Assembly: GCF_012911015.1 (NCBI RefSeq)
Contig: NZ_WVVV01000001.1
Span: 699,304 to 763,303, forward strand
Length of the DNA: 64,000 nucleotides
Source of the DNA: Chelativorans sp. ZYF759
GTDB taxonomy: Bacteria; Pseudomonadota; Alphaproteobacteria; Rhizobiales; Rhizobiaceae
Direction of reading: 5' to 3'
Under the pieces are notes generated by a model that was not told where the DNA came from, searched no databases, and saw nothing but the letters and a program-made list of their open reading frames with translations. Positions 9,461-18,503 of this stretch are shown here, one piece after another. A program made the position numbers and the translations under genes. How positions within the stretch are numbered: position 1 is the first letter of the stretch; each line of letters starts with the position of its first letter.

Positions 9461-9491
9461 TTGCAATCGCCAGTCAGTTCGGCCATATACG
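9461..9491 (+). promoter_or_regulatory. Possible promoter of tRNA-Gly
   Basis: TTGCAA (9461-9466) and TATACG (9486-9491) with a long 19-base spacer, 26 bases before the tRNA. The boxes are reasonable but the spacing is wide. Confidence 0.35.
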
Positions 9492-9517
9492 CGCTGCTTG
9501 CGGCTTTCGCCGCGCGA

Positions 9518-9592
9518 GCGGGCGTAGCTCAGGGGTAGAGCACAACCTTGCCAAGGTTGGGGTCGTGGGTTCGAATCCCATCGCCCGCTCCA
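9518..9592 (+). tRNA. tRNA-Gly(GCC)
   Basis: A 75-base cloverleaf: acceptor GCGGGCG/CGCCCGC, D-arm GCTC...GAGC, anticodon arm CAACC-TTGCCAA-GGTTG with anticodon GCC, T-arm GTGGG-TTCGAAT-CCCAT, discriminator T and encoded CCA. It reads GGC/GGT. The 229-base gap from tRNA-Ala holds no gene that I can see. Confidence 0.96.
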
Positions 9593-9712
9593 GATTTCCA
9601 ACCGATCCGAAGCCGCGCATCGCCGCGGCTTTCGTGTTTTCCGGCCTTCGATGCGCGTCCTGCGACCTGACGGGGGACGTGTTCGCTCTCGCCATGGCTT
9701 GCGTCTTTTAAC

Positions 9713-9741
9713 TTGACAATTGGCCTCATGTTTTCTTACCA
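9713..9741 (+). promoter_or_regulatory. Candidate promoter with RirA-type iron-responsive operator
   Basis: A perfect -35 TTGACA (9713-9718) overlaps TGA-N9-TCA (9714-9728), the consensus described for RirA iron-responsive operators in rhizobia. A weak -10 (TTACCA, 9736-9741) follows after 17 bases. It lies 83-110 bases before the heme receptor ATG, so RirA with iron-sulfur cluster would block the -35 box when iron is plentiful. Repression is inferred. Confidence 0.5.
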
Positions 9742-9823
9742 ACGGCGCGCAAGCCAGCCCATGCTTTTCGCAAAACGCATCTGCCAGCGAACGATTTTTC
9801 GATTTCCTGGTGGGGCACATAAG

Positions 9824-11896
9824 ATGAAGCACTCAATTCTGATGAGCGGCACGGCACTTCTGGTGCTGGCCCTGGCGACGGCACAGGCACAGGCTCAGGA
9901 GGACGAGGTTGCGGCGAATGCCGAAGCCCGGCCTCCCGCGGGGCAAACACTTCTCGACCGCATCACGATCACCGCAACCATGGCATCCCAGGCCGTCATC
10001 GACGCCCTGTCGGGTACCAGTCTCGTCACCGGCGAGGAAGTGGAACGTATCCAGGCCGTCACGGCCGCCGATCTGTTCCGTCAGGTGCCCGGCGTGCGCG
10101 CCTCGATGAGCGGCGACGATCCGTCAACCGCCATCAACATTCGCGGCCTGCAGCAGATGGGACGCGTCGCCGTCACGGTCGACGGCGCGCGCCAGGATTA
10201 CTGGCGGGTGGGGCACGGATCGGGGTCGTTCTTCATCGAGCCCGAGCTTCTCAAGCAGGTCACCGTCATCCGCGGGCCGGTTTCCAACGCCTATGGAACA
10301 GGTGCGATCGGTGGCGTGGTGGCCTTCGAGACCAAGTCGGCAGGCGATTTCCTGCGCGCCTACGAAAGTTGGGCGATCAGCGAGAAGGTGCGCTACGAGA
10401 CCAATGGCCAGGGCTGGCTCTCCAGCACGACCGGCGCCTACCGTTTCAGCGAGGATTTCGACGTCATCGGCAATTTTGTCGCCCGCACGAGCCGCGAATA
10501 TCGCGATGGCAATGGCGAAATTGTGCGCTGGACTGGCGAGGATGGGCTCAGCGGGTACGGCAAGGTGACACTGCGGCCGGCCGACGGACACGAGATCAAG
10601 CTGGGCGCCATGGTCCAGCGTTTCGATGACGTCCTCTCCGGATCCAGCGGCTCGACTTCGGCGACGTTGTCGCGCTTCGACGCACGGACGCTGTCGCAGA
10701 ACTACACGGTCAACTACACCTACAACCCGTTCGACAATGATTACTGGGACCTCGATCTCAACGTTTATCACAGCGCTACGCGCTCCGATCAGACCCAGGC
10801 CTGGCCCACGTCGGCCATCGGCAACACGCGTTTCTACGACGTGGCCACGACCGGTTTCAATCTGCGCAACGCCTCGCGTTTCACGAGCGGGGCGATCGAT
10901 CACACGCTCACCTATGGCGGCGATCTCGCGCATCTCAGGGGTGAATCGGACGCCGATCATTTCGGGCGCGGCAAGCAGGTCGCCTATGGCGCCTTCCTCC
11001 AGTGGGAGGGCCAATATGATCGCTGGCTCGATGTGACGGCGGCCCTGCGCTACGACGGCTACCGCCTTGACGGCTCATCCAAGGCCACGCCCACCGAGCC
11101 CTCAAGCGATGTCTCGCTGAGCGGGCAGCGCTGGTCGCCGCGCGTCACTGTGGGCGTAACGCCCGTCACCGGGCTGCAGGTCTACGCAACCTATTCAGAA
11201 GGCTACCGCACGCCGCATCTGCAGGAGGTCTTCCGCCAAAACGGTGCGCATGGCTCCGGTTACGAGCCGAACCTCTTCCTGCGGCCCGAAGTGGCCCGCA
11301 GCTGGGAAGGCGGCATCAATCTGAAATTCGACGACGTGATCGCTTCGGGCGACATGATCCGCGCCAAGGTCAATCTCTTCCATTCCGATGTCGCCGACTA
11401 TATCAGCACGGTTTCCAGCGGCGGCGTCACCCAGGCGCGCAATGTCGGCACGGCGCGGTTGCGCGGCATCGAGCTGGAAGGCGTTTATGATTTCGGTCGC
11501 GGCTATCTCAGCGCCGGCGCCTCGTTCACCAGCGCGACCATGCGGGACGGACCTTATGCCGGCGAGACACTGTCCAACACGCCGCTCGAAAATGCCGGCG
11601 TGACCCTCGGCTTCCGGGCGCTGGAGGACCGGCTGAACTGGGGCGTGCAGTATCAGAGCATCGGCCGCGTCGTCAGGCAGCTGTCGTCCGGTCCGACCGT
11701 CTATCCGCGCGTCGATCTCGTCAATGTCTTCGCCAATTGGGACATCAACGACAGTTTCCGGGTGGATGCCGGCATCGATAATGTCTTCGACAAGGCCTAC
11801 ACCGACCCGCAGAGCGGCTGGGCAACCACCTCCGATGTCCATCAGGGCAAGGGTCGCACCTTCAAGGTCGCGCTCACCGGCCGGTTTGGCGGCTGA
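9824..11896 (+). CDS. TonB-dependent heme/hemoglobin receptor
   Basis: Outer-membrane gated beta-barrel that takes up heme (or hemoglobin-derived heme) using TonB energy. The ATG at 9824 gives 690 residues with a signal peptide ending around ATAQAQAQ. The plug domain contains the VTGEEVERIQAVTAADLFRQVPGV region and RGLQQMGRVAV; the barrel runs to a terminal aromatic-containing strand (FKVALTGRFGG). The heme-receptor signature is visible around residues 460-490: YRTP then EVFRQNGAHGSGYEPNLF, matching the FRAP/NPNL pair with a His between them. It is followed after 13 bases by the siderophore-interacting protein, and preceded by a candidate RirA box. Confidence 0.88.
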   Translation: MKHSILMSGTALLVLALATAQAQAQEDEVAANAEARPPAGQTLLDRITITATMASQAVIDALSGTSLVTGEEVERIQAVTAADLFRQVPGVRASMSGDDPSTAINIRGLQQMGRVAVTVDGARQDYWRVGHGSGSFFIEPELLKQVTVIRGPVSNAYGTGAIGGVVAFETKSAGDFLRAYESWAISEKVRYETNGQGWLSSTTGAYRFSEDFDVIGNFVARTSREYRDGNGEIVRWTGEDGLSGYGKVTLRPADGHEIKLGAMVQRFDDVLSGSSGSTSATLSRFDARTLSQNYTVNYTYNPFDNDYWDLDLNVYHSATRSDQTQAWPTSAIGNTRFYDVATTGFNLRNASRFTSGAIDHTLTYGGDLAHLRGESDADHFGRGKQVAYGAFLQWEGQYDRWLDVTAALRYDGYRLDGSSKATPTEPSSDVSLSGQRWSPRVTVGVTPVTGLQVYATYSEGYRTPHLQEVFRQNGAHGSGYEPNLFLRPEVARSWEGGINLKFDDVIASGDMIRAKVNLFHSDVADYISTVSSGGVTQARNVGTARLRGIELEGVYDFGRGYLSAGASFTSATMRDGPYAGETLSNTPLENAGVTLGFRALEDRLNWGVQYQSIGRVVRQLSSGPTVYPRVDLVNVFANWDINDSFRVDAGIDNVFDKAYTDPQSGWATTSDVHQGKGRTFKVALTGRFGG

Positions 11897-11909
11897 GGCG
11901 GAGAGGATC

Positions 11910-12992
11910 ATGCCCGAACTCGCCTGCCAGACGGAACTGAAGCTGCCGCGGATCGAATCCTACCTCGACCAGATCGAATCCCGTCTGCTGACCTTCGACG
12001 CCACCGCCAGCCGCGGCGGCAGCCGGCTCGATTTCAGCTTTCCTTTCGGCGCGGCGCGTTTCGACATGGAAGGGGATCGCGTTTTCGTCGACGCGCGCTC
12101 GCCCGATCGCGAGGGCCTTGCCCGCGTCAAGGACCTCGTCGCCACCGCGATACGGGTCTACGCCAAGGAGGACGCCCCGGATATCGCCTGGCGAGGCGAT
12201 CTGGCAGGCGAGACGCAACTGCCGCAGTTCCGGGCAATGCGGGTGGCCTCGATCGTCGATATGACGCCGCGCATGCGCCGCTTCCGGCTGGCTGGCGAGG
12301 ATCTGGGCCGGTTCGCACGCTTCGGCGGCATGCATGTGCGCCTGCTCTTCCCGAGCCGCGAGGTGCCGGCGCCGGAATGGCCGACAATGGGACCGGACGG
12401 GCTGGTCGCCTGGCCCCCCGCCGAACGCAAACCTACGCCGCGCGCCTATACCGTCCGCCATCTGGACGTCTCGGCGGGATGGATCGATGTCGATTTCGTC
12501 ATTCATCCGGGTGACAGCGTGGGCTCGCGCTGGGCCGACATGGCGGCACCCGGCGACATGATCGGTCTGATGGGCCCGGTTGGCCGCCCGGTCCCGCTCG
12601 ATCGGCAATGGTATCTGTTGGGGGCCGACGAGACAGGCCTTCCGGCCTTGGCGCGGATGATCGAGACGCTGCCGCCCGAAACCGAAGGCGAGGCCTGGAT
12701 CGAAATCGCCGATCGCGCGGAACGCCAGACGATCGCCAACCGCACCGCCATCAGGATCGGCTGGATCCACCGCAACGGCATCGGGCCGGGCACCGATCCC
12801 AGGCTCGCCGGCAAGATGCTGTCGACGCGCTGGCCGGGGGACCGCCGCAGCTTCGGCTGGTTCGCCGCCGAAGCGACCGCCGCAGACACCGTACGCCGTC
12901 ACTGGCGCGAGGTGAAGGGGCTTGGCCGCGACGAGACGTTGACGGCCACCTATTGGCGACGCGGCACGACCGGCTTCATGGCTGGCGGCTGA
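11910..12992 (+). CDS. DUF2218-siderophore-interacting protein fusion (ferric reductase-like)
   Basis: Predicted cytoplasmic flavin-dependent ferric reductase. The ATG at 11910 (RBS GGCGGAGAGG) gives 360 residues. Residues 1-95 form a DUF2218 domain (ends VKDLVATAIRVYAKED). Residues 110-235 form the FAD-binding domain with RAYTVRHLD, the R-x-Y-T-x-R flavin motif. The rest is the SIP NAD(P)H-binding domain (YLLGADETGLPALARMIE, then YWRRGTTGF). It is translationally close to the heme receptor (13-base gap), which suggests release of iron from an imported complex. The DUF2218 role is not known to me. Confidence 0.85.
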   Translation: MPELACQTELKLPRIESYLDQIESRLLTFDATASRGGSRLDFSFPFGAARFDMEGDRVFVDARSPDREGLARVKDLVATAIRVYAKEDAPDIAWRGDLAGETQLPQFRAMRVASIVDMTPRMRRFRLAGEDLGRFARFGGMHVRLLFPSREVPAPEWPTMGPDGLVAWPPAERKPTPRAYTVRHLDVSAGWIDVDFVIHPGDSVGSRWADMAAPGDMIGLMGPVGRPVPLDRQWYLLGADETGLPALARMIETLPPETEGEAWIEIADRAERQTIANRTAIRIGWIHRNGIGPGTDPRLAGKMLSTRWPGDRRSFGWFAAEATAADTVRRHWREVKGLGRDETLTATYWRRGTTGFMAGG

Positions 12993-13294
12993 TCGGGGCC
13001 ATTTCCCGAGGGCGGCGCACCGCAAGCGCCTCGGATTGACGCTGCGTGAAGGGTATTGCGCACCTGAATCGTTGCCGGCGGGTGCTTTTGCTCGCCTCAA
13101 GGTCTCGACGGGCTCCCCGGAGGCAGCTAAGACGTTACCCGCATCGGTGGAAAAACAACGCCGAGGCCGAGAGGGAACCGCGCCCAGCGAGGCTTTACAA
13201 ATCGGGGCCACAATCCCAATATCGGTGCCAATCCGGGCGCTCCAACTGTCCGGAGCCTCTTCGCTTTCTCAGGAACACTCAGGGAGTTGTCAGT
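12993..13294 (+). other. 302-base intergenic region, no gene seen
   Basis: No open frame here carries a plausible start with ribosome site. A TTGACG lies at 13036-13041 but no convincing -10 is found at 16-18 bases. The stretch probably holds the promoter and 5' leader of the ABC binding-protein gene. Confidence 0.4.
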
Positions 13295-14500
13295 ATGAAA
13301 TCAAGTTTGCGCACGATGCTTGCAGCCTCGGTTGCCGGCGCCGCCTTCATGGCCGCCTCAACCGCCGCTCAGGCCGAAGAAATCAATATCGGCGTTATCC
13401 TCGGCTTCACCGGTCCGATCGAGTCGATTACGCCCGGCATGGCGGATTCCGCCGAGCTCGCCATCAACGAGGTCAATGAGAGCGGCCTGCTTCTCGACGG
13501 TGCGACCCTCGTGCCGGTGCGCGCCGATTCCACCTGCATCGACAGTGCAGCCGCACAGGCCGCGGCCGAGCGTCTGATCACGGTCGACAATGTCGCCGCC
13601 ATCGTGGGCGCCGACTGCTCTGGCGTCACCATCGCCATCGCCAACAACGTGGCGGTGCCGAACGGCGTCGTGATGGTCTCCCCGTCCGCGACCTCGCCGG
13701 CGCTGACCGACATCGACGACAATGACTACTTCTTCCGCACCGCGCCTTCGGATGCACGCCAGGGTGTCGTGCTGGCCGAGATGCTGCAGGAAGAAGGCAT
13801 CACGGATGTCGCCGTGACCTACACCAACAACGACTACGGTCGCGGTCTCGCGGAAGCCTTCGCTGCGGCTTTCGAGGAAGTGGGCGGCACCATCACCATC
13901 AATGCGCCGCATGAAGACGGCCGCGGTGACTATTCCGCCGAAGTCGGTGCGCTTGCCGCCGGCGGCGGTGAAGTCCTCGTCGTGCTCGGCTATGCCGACC
14001 AGGGCGGCGTTGGCGTCATCCGCAGCGCCATCGACACCGGCGCGTTCGATCGCTTCGTGCTCGGTGACGGCATGTTCGCACAGAGCCTCATCGATGCGAT
14101 CGGCGACGATCTGGAAGGCACGATCGGCGTCGTTCCCGGCGTCGAGGGCGAAGGCTCGGAAGCCTTTGCCGGCGTGGCAGAAGCAGGCGGCGTCAATCCG
14201 TCCGCGTCCTACACGGGCGAAAGCTATGATGCCGCCGCGCTCATCGCGCTCGCCATCCAGGCCGGCGGCTCTGCCGACCGCACCTCGATCCGCGACAACC
14301 TGCTCGCCGTCGCCAACGCGCCGGGCGAGGAAATCCTGCCCGGCGAACTGGCCCGTGGCCTCGAGATCCTGGCCGAAGGCGGTGAAGTCAACTATGTCGG
14401 CGCCACCAGCGTCGAGCTGATCGGCCCCGGCGAGGCCTCCGGCAGCTACCGTCAGTACATTGTCGAGAACGGCGAGTACGTGACGGTGCAGTTCCGCTAG
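13295..14500 (+). CDS. Branched-chain amino acid-type ABC transporter, periplasmic binding protein
   Basis: Type I periplasmic binding protein (LivJ/K family) of 401 residues. The ATG at 13295 starts a Sec signal peptide (MKSSLRTMLAASVAGAAFMAAS, cleaved near AQAEE; I list it as positions 1-27). The mature part begins INIGVILGFTGPIES and has VTYTNNDYGRGLAEAF and GESYDAAALIALAI, typical of the family. It is 92 bases upstream of livG and is the first gene of the cluster. The ligand may be a branched-chain amino acid or another small amide; sequence alone does not decide. Confidence 0.9.
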   Translation: MKSSLRTMLAASVAGAAFMAASTAAQAEEINIGVILGFTGPIESITPGMADSAELAINEVNESGLLLDGATLVPVRADSTCIDSAAAQAAAERLITVDNVAAIVGADCSGVTIAIANNVAVPNGVVMVSPSATSPALTDIDDNDYFFRTAPSDARQGVVLAEMLQEEGITDVAVTYTNNDYGRGLAEAFAAAFEEVGGTITINAPHEDGRGDYSAEVGALAAGGGEVLVVLGYADQGGVGVIRSAIDTGAFDRFVLGDGMFAQSLIDAIGDDLEGTIGVVPGVEGEGSEAFAGVAEAGGVNPSASYTGESYDAAALIALAIQAGGSADRTSIRDNLLAVANAPGEEILPGELARGLEILAEGGEVNYVGATSVELIGPGEASGSYRQYIVENGEYVTVQFR

Positions 14501-14592
14501 GGTTCGGAAACAGACATTGGACGGCCCGGCGGTTTTGTTCGCCGGGCTGTTCTCATAAGGGCCAAGGGAAACAATAGGCCCAGGGGAACGAT

Positions 14593-15384
14593 ATGATCCG
14601 TGTAGACGATCTGCATATGCATTTCGGGGGCATTCGCGCGGTCGATGGGGCGAGCATCGAGATCGCCGAGGGCTCCATCACTGGGCTCATCGGACCGAAC
14701 GGCGCCGGAAAGACCACGCTCTTCAACGTCATTGCCGGCCATTACCGGCCCACTTCCGGCCGTGTCTGGCTGGGCGACGAGGACATTACCGGCCTCACGC
14801 CGCACGAACTCTTCGCTAAGGGGCTCCTGCGCACATTCCAGATCGCGCACGAATTCTCCACGCTTTCCGTGCGCGAGAATCTGATGATGGTGCCTGGCGG
14901 ACAGCCGGGCGAAAGCCTGGTCGATGTCTGGCTGCGGCCCTCGAAAGTGCGCGCCATCGAGGAGAACGTGCGCAAGCGCGCCGACGAAGTTATCGAATTT
15001 CTTGAAATCACCCATCTCGCAGACGAGCGCGCCGGCAATCTCTCCGGCGGCCAGAAGAAGCTGCTCGAACTCGGCCGCACCATGATGGTCGATGCCAAAA
15101 TCGTCTTCCTCGACGAGGTCGGCGCGGGCGTCAACCGCACGCTTCTCAACACGCTGGGCGACGCCATCATCCGCCTCAACAAGGAACGCGGCTACACATT
15201 CTGCATGATCGAGCACGACATGGATTTCATCGGCCGCCTGTGCGACCCGGTCATTGTCATGGCTGAAGGCAAGGTGCTGACGGAAGGCACGGTGCAGGAG
15301 GTCAAGGCCAATGAGCAGGTCATCGAGGCCTATCTCGGCACTGGCCTGAAGAACCGCCCCGCCAACGCCGGAGGCAAACAATGA
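14593..15384 (+). CDS. livG: LivG-type ABC transporter ATP-binding protein
   Basis: First of two ATPases of the uptake system, 263 residues. Walker A GPNGAGKTT at residues 36-44, Q-loop near FQIAHEFSTLSV, signature LSGGQKKLLELGR and a switch His in MIEHDMDF. The Walker B reads IVFLDEVGAGVN: the catalytic Glu is present but the following Pro (DEP in most ABC ATPases) is Val. The C-terminal VIEAYLG is typical of LivG. It overlaps livF by 4 bases (ATGA), so the two are translationally coupled. Confidence 0.92.
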   Translation: MIRVDDLHMHFGGIRAVDGASIEIAEGSITGLIGPNGAGKTTLFNVIAGHYRPTSGRVWLGDEDITGLTPHELFAKGLLRTFQIAHEFSTLSVRENLMMVPGGQPGESLVDVWLRPSKVRAIEENVRKRADEVIEFLEITHLADERAGNLSGGQKKLLELGRTMMVDAKIVFLDEVGAGVNRTLLNTLGDAIIRLNKERGYTFCMIEHDMDFIGRLCDPVIVMAEGKVLTEGTVQEVKANEQVIEAYLGTGLKNRPANAGGKQ

Positions 15385-16085
15385 GCTACCTCATCGGCGA
15401 GAACATGACCGGCGGCTATGGCGGCGCCGACATTCTTCATTCCTGCACCGTGGCCGTCGAGAAGGGCCAGATCGCGGTGATCGTCGGGCCGAACGGTGCC
15501 GGCAAATCCACCGCGATGAAGGCCGTCTTCGGCATGCTGCCGATCCGCGAGGGTCGCGTCATGCTCGACGGCACCGAGATCACTGGCCTGTCTCCGCAGG
15601 ATCGCGTGAGGGCCGGCATGGGCTTCGTGCCGCAGAACAACAACGTCTTCGTCACCATGACCGTCCAGGAAAACCTGGAGATGGGCGCCTATATTCGCGA
15701 CGACGATTTTTCCGAGACGATGGATCAGGTCTTCGAGCTGTTCCCGGTGCTGAAGGAGAAACGTCGTCAGGCGGCCGGAGAACTGTCGGGCGGTCAGCGC
15801 CAGCAGGTCGCGGTCGGCCGCGCGCTGATGACCAGGCCGAAGGTGCTCATGCTCGACGAGCCGACGGCGGGTGTCTCGCCCATCGTCATGGACGAACTTT
15901 TCGACCGGATCCTGGAAGTGGCGGCCACCGGCATCGCCATCCTCATGGTCGAGCAGAATGCGCGCCAGGCGCTCAACATCGCCGACAAGGGCTATGTGCT
16001 CGTCCAGGGCCGCAACCGCTTCACCGACACCGGGGCCAATCTCTTGGCCAATCCGGAAGTCCGTGCATCGTTCCTGGGAGGCTGA
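15381..16085 (+). CDS. livF: LivF-type ABC transporter ATP-binding protein
   Basis: Second ATPase, 234 residues. Walker A GPNGAGKST, signature LSGGQRQQVAVGRAL, Walker B VLMLDEPTAGVSP with normal DEP, and switch region LMVEQNARQAL. It overlaps livG by 4 bases and is followed 4 bases later by livH, so all subunits form one operon. LivF and LivG are expected to pair as a heterodimer on the cytoplasmic face of the LivHM permease. Confidence 0.93.
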   Translation: MSYLIGENMTGGYGGADILHSCTVAVEKGQIAVIVGPNGAGKSTAMKAVFGMLPIREGRVMLDGTEITGLSPQDRVRAGMGFVPQNNNVFVTMTVQENLEMGAYIRDDDFSETMDQVFELFPVLKEKRRQAAGELSGGQRQQVAVGRALMTRPKVLMLDEPTAGVSPIVMDELFDRILEVAATGIAILMVEQNARQALNIADKGYVLVQGRNRFTDTGANLLANPEVRASFLGG

Positions 16086-16089
16086 ATCG

Positions 16090-17094
16090 GTGACGGACTT
16101 CCTCAACGCAATCGTCCTCTTTGCCAATTTCGTGTTCCTGCCTGGCGTTGCCTATGGCGCGCAACTGGCGCTCGGCGCACTCGGTGTCACGCTCGTCTTC
16201 GGCATCCTGCGCTTCGCCAATTTCGCGCATGGCGACCTCATGGCCTTCGGCACCATGATCACCATCCTCGTGACGTGGTGGCTGCAGTCGATGGGTATCG
16301 GTTTCGGACCCTTGCCCACGGCGCTCCTGGCGCTGCCGATCGGTATTCTGGGCGCGATTGCCCTCTCGCTCGGCACGGACAGGATGATCTTCCGCTTCTA
16401 CCGGGTCAAAAGATCGGCCACGATCGTCATCGTCATGGCCTCGGTGGGCGTGATGTTCATCTACAACGGCATCGTGCGCATGATCATCGGTCCCAACGAC
16501 CAGCGTTTCGCGGATGGCGAACGCTTCCTGATCACCGTGCGCGAGTTCCGCGATCTCACCGGGCTCGACGAAGGGCTGGCCGTGCGTCTGCCGGTGGTCA
16601 TCACCGTGGTGGTGGCCGCCATCGTGGTGACCGCCCTGTTCCTGTTCCTGCAGCGGTCGCGCACCGGCAAGGCGATGCGCGCCTATTCCGACAACGAGGA
16701 TCTGGCGCTGCTTTCGGGCATCAATCCGGACCGCGTCGTGGCCGTCACCTGGATCATCGCCGCCAGCCTCGCCACCATCGCGGGCGTGCTCTACGGCCTC
16801 GACAAGAGCTTCCGGCCCTTCGTCTACTTCCAGCTGCTCCTGCCGATCTTCGCGGCGGCCATCGTGGGCGGCATCGGGCAACCGATCGGCGCGGTGGCCG
16901 GCGGGTTCATCGTAGCCTTCTCCGAGGTGATGCTCACCTACGCCTATCGCCGCTTCTTCGAGTATTTCGGTTTCGAGCCGGATGGGCTGATGCAGCTCCT
17001 CTCTACCGAGTACAAATTCGCCATTTCGTTCGTGATCCTGGTGCTGGTGCTCCTGATCCGACCGACGGGCATCTTCAAGGGGAGGGTGCTATGA
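16090..17094 (+). CDS. livH: LivH-type ABC transporter permease
   Basis: Membrane subunit of 334 residues from the GTG at 16090, chosen because it lies right after the livF stop and because upstream in-frame sequence belongs to livF's other frame. About eight helices; family marks are LRFANFAHGDLMAFG near residue 45 and the EAA-like MRAYSDNEDLALLSGINPDRV loop that contacts the ATPases, then PIFAAAIVGGIGQPIGAV. It overlaps livM by 4 bases (ATGA). Confidence 0.92.
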   Translation: MTDFLNAIVLFANFVFLPGVAYGAQLALGALGVTLVFGILRFANFAHGDLMAFGTMITILVTWWLQSMGIGFGPLPTALLALPIGILGAIALSLGTDRMIFRFYRVKRSATIVIVMASVGVMFIYNGIVRMIIGPNDQRFADGERFLITVREFRDLTGLDEGLAVRLPVVITVVVAAIVVTALFLFLQRSRTGKAMRAYSDNEDLALLSGINPDRVVAVTWIIAASLATIAGVLYGLDKSFRPFVYFQLLLPIFAAAIVGGIGQPIGAVAGGFIVAFSEVMLTYAYRRFFEYFGFEPDGLMQLLSTEYKFAISFVILVLVLLIRPTGIFKGRVL

Positions 17095-18437
17095 GCCAGC
17101 GCATGCGCATCGTCGTGCTCTACGGCATCATGGCGGCCCTTCTGCTCGTCGTGGGTGTCTTCCAGAGCTGGAACCTCGCCATCACGATCATCAATCTGTG
17201 CCTGATCTCGGCGATCATGGCGCTCGGCGTGAACATCCAGTGGGGCTATGCGGGCATCTTCAATGTCGGCATCATGGGCTTCGCCGCGCTTGGCGGGCTT
17301 GCCGCCGTGGTGGTCTCCATGCCTCCCGTGATGGGCGCGTGGGAGGTCGGCGGCGCCGGCATCGGCATGGCATTTCTGATGCTGGTGGGCACCGTCGCCG
17401 CGGTCTATTTCGTGCGAAGACACACGACGGGAAACACGCGCTTCTGGGCGACGATAGCCACCTCCATCGTCGGCTATTTCGTGATCCGCTATTTCTACGA
17501 TCCGGCAGTCGACGCCATCGAGAGTTTCGATGCCGCCCGTACCGGCTATCTGGGCGGGCTGGGCCTGCCGATCATCTTCTCATGGATCGTGGGTGGCGTC
17601 TTCGCGGCTGCGGCCGCCTGGCTGATCGGCAAGATCGCGCTCGGCCTGCGCGCCGACTATCTGGCCATCGCCACGCTCGGCATCTCCGAGATCATCATCG
17701 CCATCCTGAAGAACGAGGAATGGCTGACCCGCGGCGTCAAGAACGTGTCCGGCCTGCCGCGGCCCGTGGCCTATGAATCGGGACTTCAGCAGGCCGACTG
17801 GTTCCTGAACCTCTCGGCATGGCTCGGTGCCAACCCGGTCATCTTTTCCACGCTCTATGTGCGCCTGTCCTATGCCATCCTTTTTGCGATCGTGCTGATC
17901 ATCATCATGTGGCTGGCCGAGCGGGCGCTGAACTCGCCCTGGGGCCGCATGATGCGCGCCATCCGGGACAACCGCGACGCCGCCGAGGCGATGGGCAAGG
18001 ACGTAAAGGGCCGCCACCTGCAGGTCTTCATCCTGGGCTCCGCGGTCGTCGGCGTGGCGGGCGCGATGCTGACGACGCTCGATGGGCAGCTGACGCCCGG
18101 CCAGTACAACCCGTTGCGCTTCACCTTCCTGATCTGGGTGATGGTGATCGTCGGCGGCTCGGGCAACAATTGGGGCGCGGTGCTGGGCGGCTTCCTGATC
18201 TGGTTCCTGTGGGTGGAAGCCGAGCCGGTGGGTGCCTGGCTGATGAACCAGCTCACCATGCCGCTTGGACCGGGAAGCGGCCTGCGGGCGCATCTTCTCG
18301 ACGCGGCCCCCTATATGCGGCCGCTGCTGATGGGCGTGATCCTGCTGCTGGTTCTGCGCTTCGCGCCCAAGGGGCTCATTCCCGAAAGCGGCGGCAGTCC
18401 GCCCACTGCAGCGAAGAAGGCAGCGGTCGAGACGTAA
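17091..18437 (+). CDS. livM: LivM-type ABC transporter permease
   Basis: Second membrane subunit, 448 residues from the ATG at 17091. The LivM core is clear: NIQWGYAGIFNVGIMGFAALGG, DYLAIATLGISEIIIAIL and the ATPase-contact loop MRAIRDNRDAAEAMGKD. A stretch of about 60 residues between the second and third helices (around VRRHTTGNTRFW...) is longer than in compact LivM proteins. It ends the operon; a strong terminator follows within 10 bases of the stop. Confidence 0.92.
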   Translation: MSQRMRIVVLYGIMAALLLVVGVFQSWNLAITIINLCLISAIMALGVNIQWGYAGIFNVGIMGFAALGGLAAVVVSMPPVMGAWEVGGAGIGMAFLMLVGTVAAVYFVRRHTTGNTRFWATIATSIVGYFVIRYFYDPAVDAIESFDAARTGYLGGLGLPIIFSWIVGGVFAAAAAWLIGKIALGLRADYLAIATLGISEIIIAILKNEEWLTRGVKNVSGLPRPVAYESGLQQADWFLNLSAWLGANPVIFSTLYVRLSYAILFAIVLIIIMWLAERALNSPWGRMMRAIRDNRDAAEAMGKDVKGRHLQVFILGSAVVGVAGAMLTTLDGQLTPGQYNPLRFTFLIWVMVIVGGSGNNWGAVLGGFLIWFLWVEAEPVGAWLMNQLTMPLGPGSGLRAHLLDAAPYMRPLLMGVILLLVLRFAPKGLIPESGGSPPTAAKKAAVET

Positions 18438-18443
18438 CCGAAA

Positions 18444-18471
18444 AGAGGGCCCCGCGGGGCCCTCTGTTTTT
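18444..18471 (+). terminator. Rho-independent terminator after livM
   Basis: A perfect 10-bp stem, AGAGGGCCCC (18444-18453) and GGGGCCCTCT (18456-18465), followed by GTTTTTG. The complementary strand starts with a short A/T-rich flank, so it may also stop transcription of the convergent tlpA gene. Confidence 0.9.
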
Positions 18472-18503
18472 GCGGCCCGCCAACGCTTCGTCGGCTCGCG
18501 CGC

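Noticed and set aside
13036-13479. Open frames before and into the first ABC binding protein
   Set aside because: They lack ribosome sites and protein-like composition; the binding protein's signal peptide sets the real frame at 13295.
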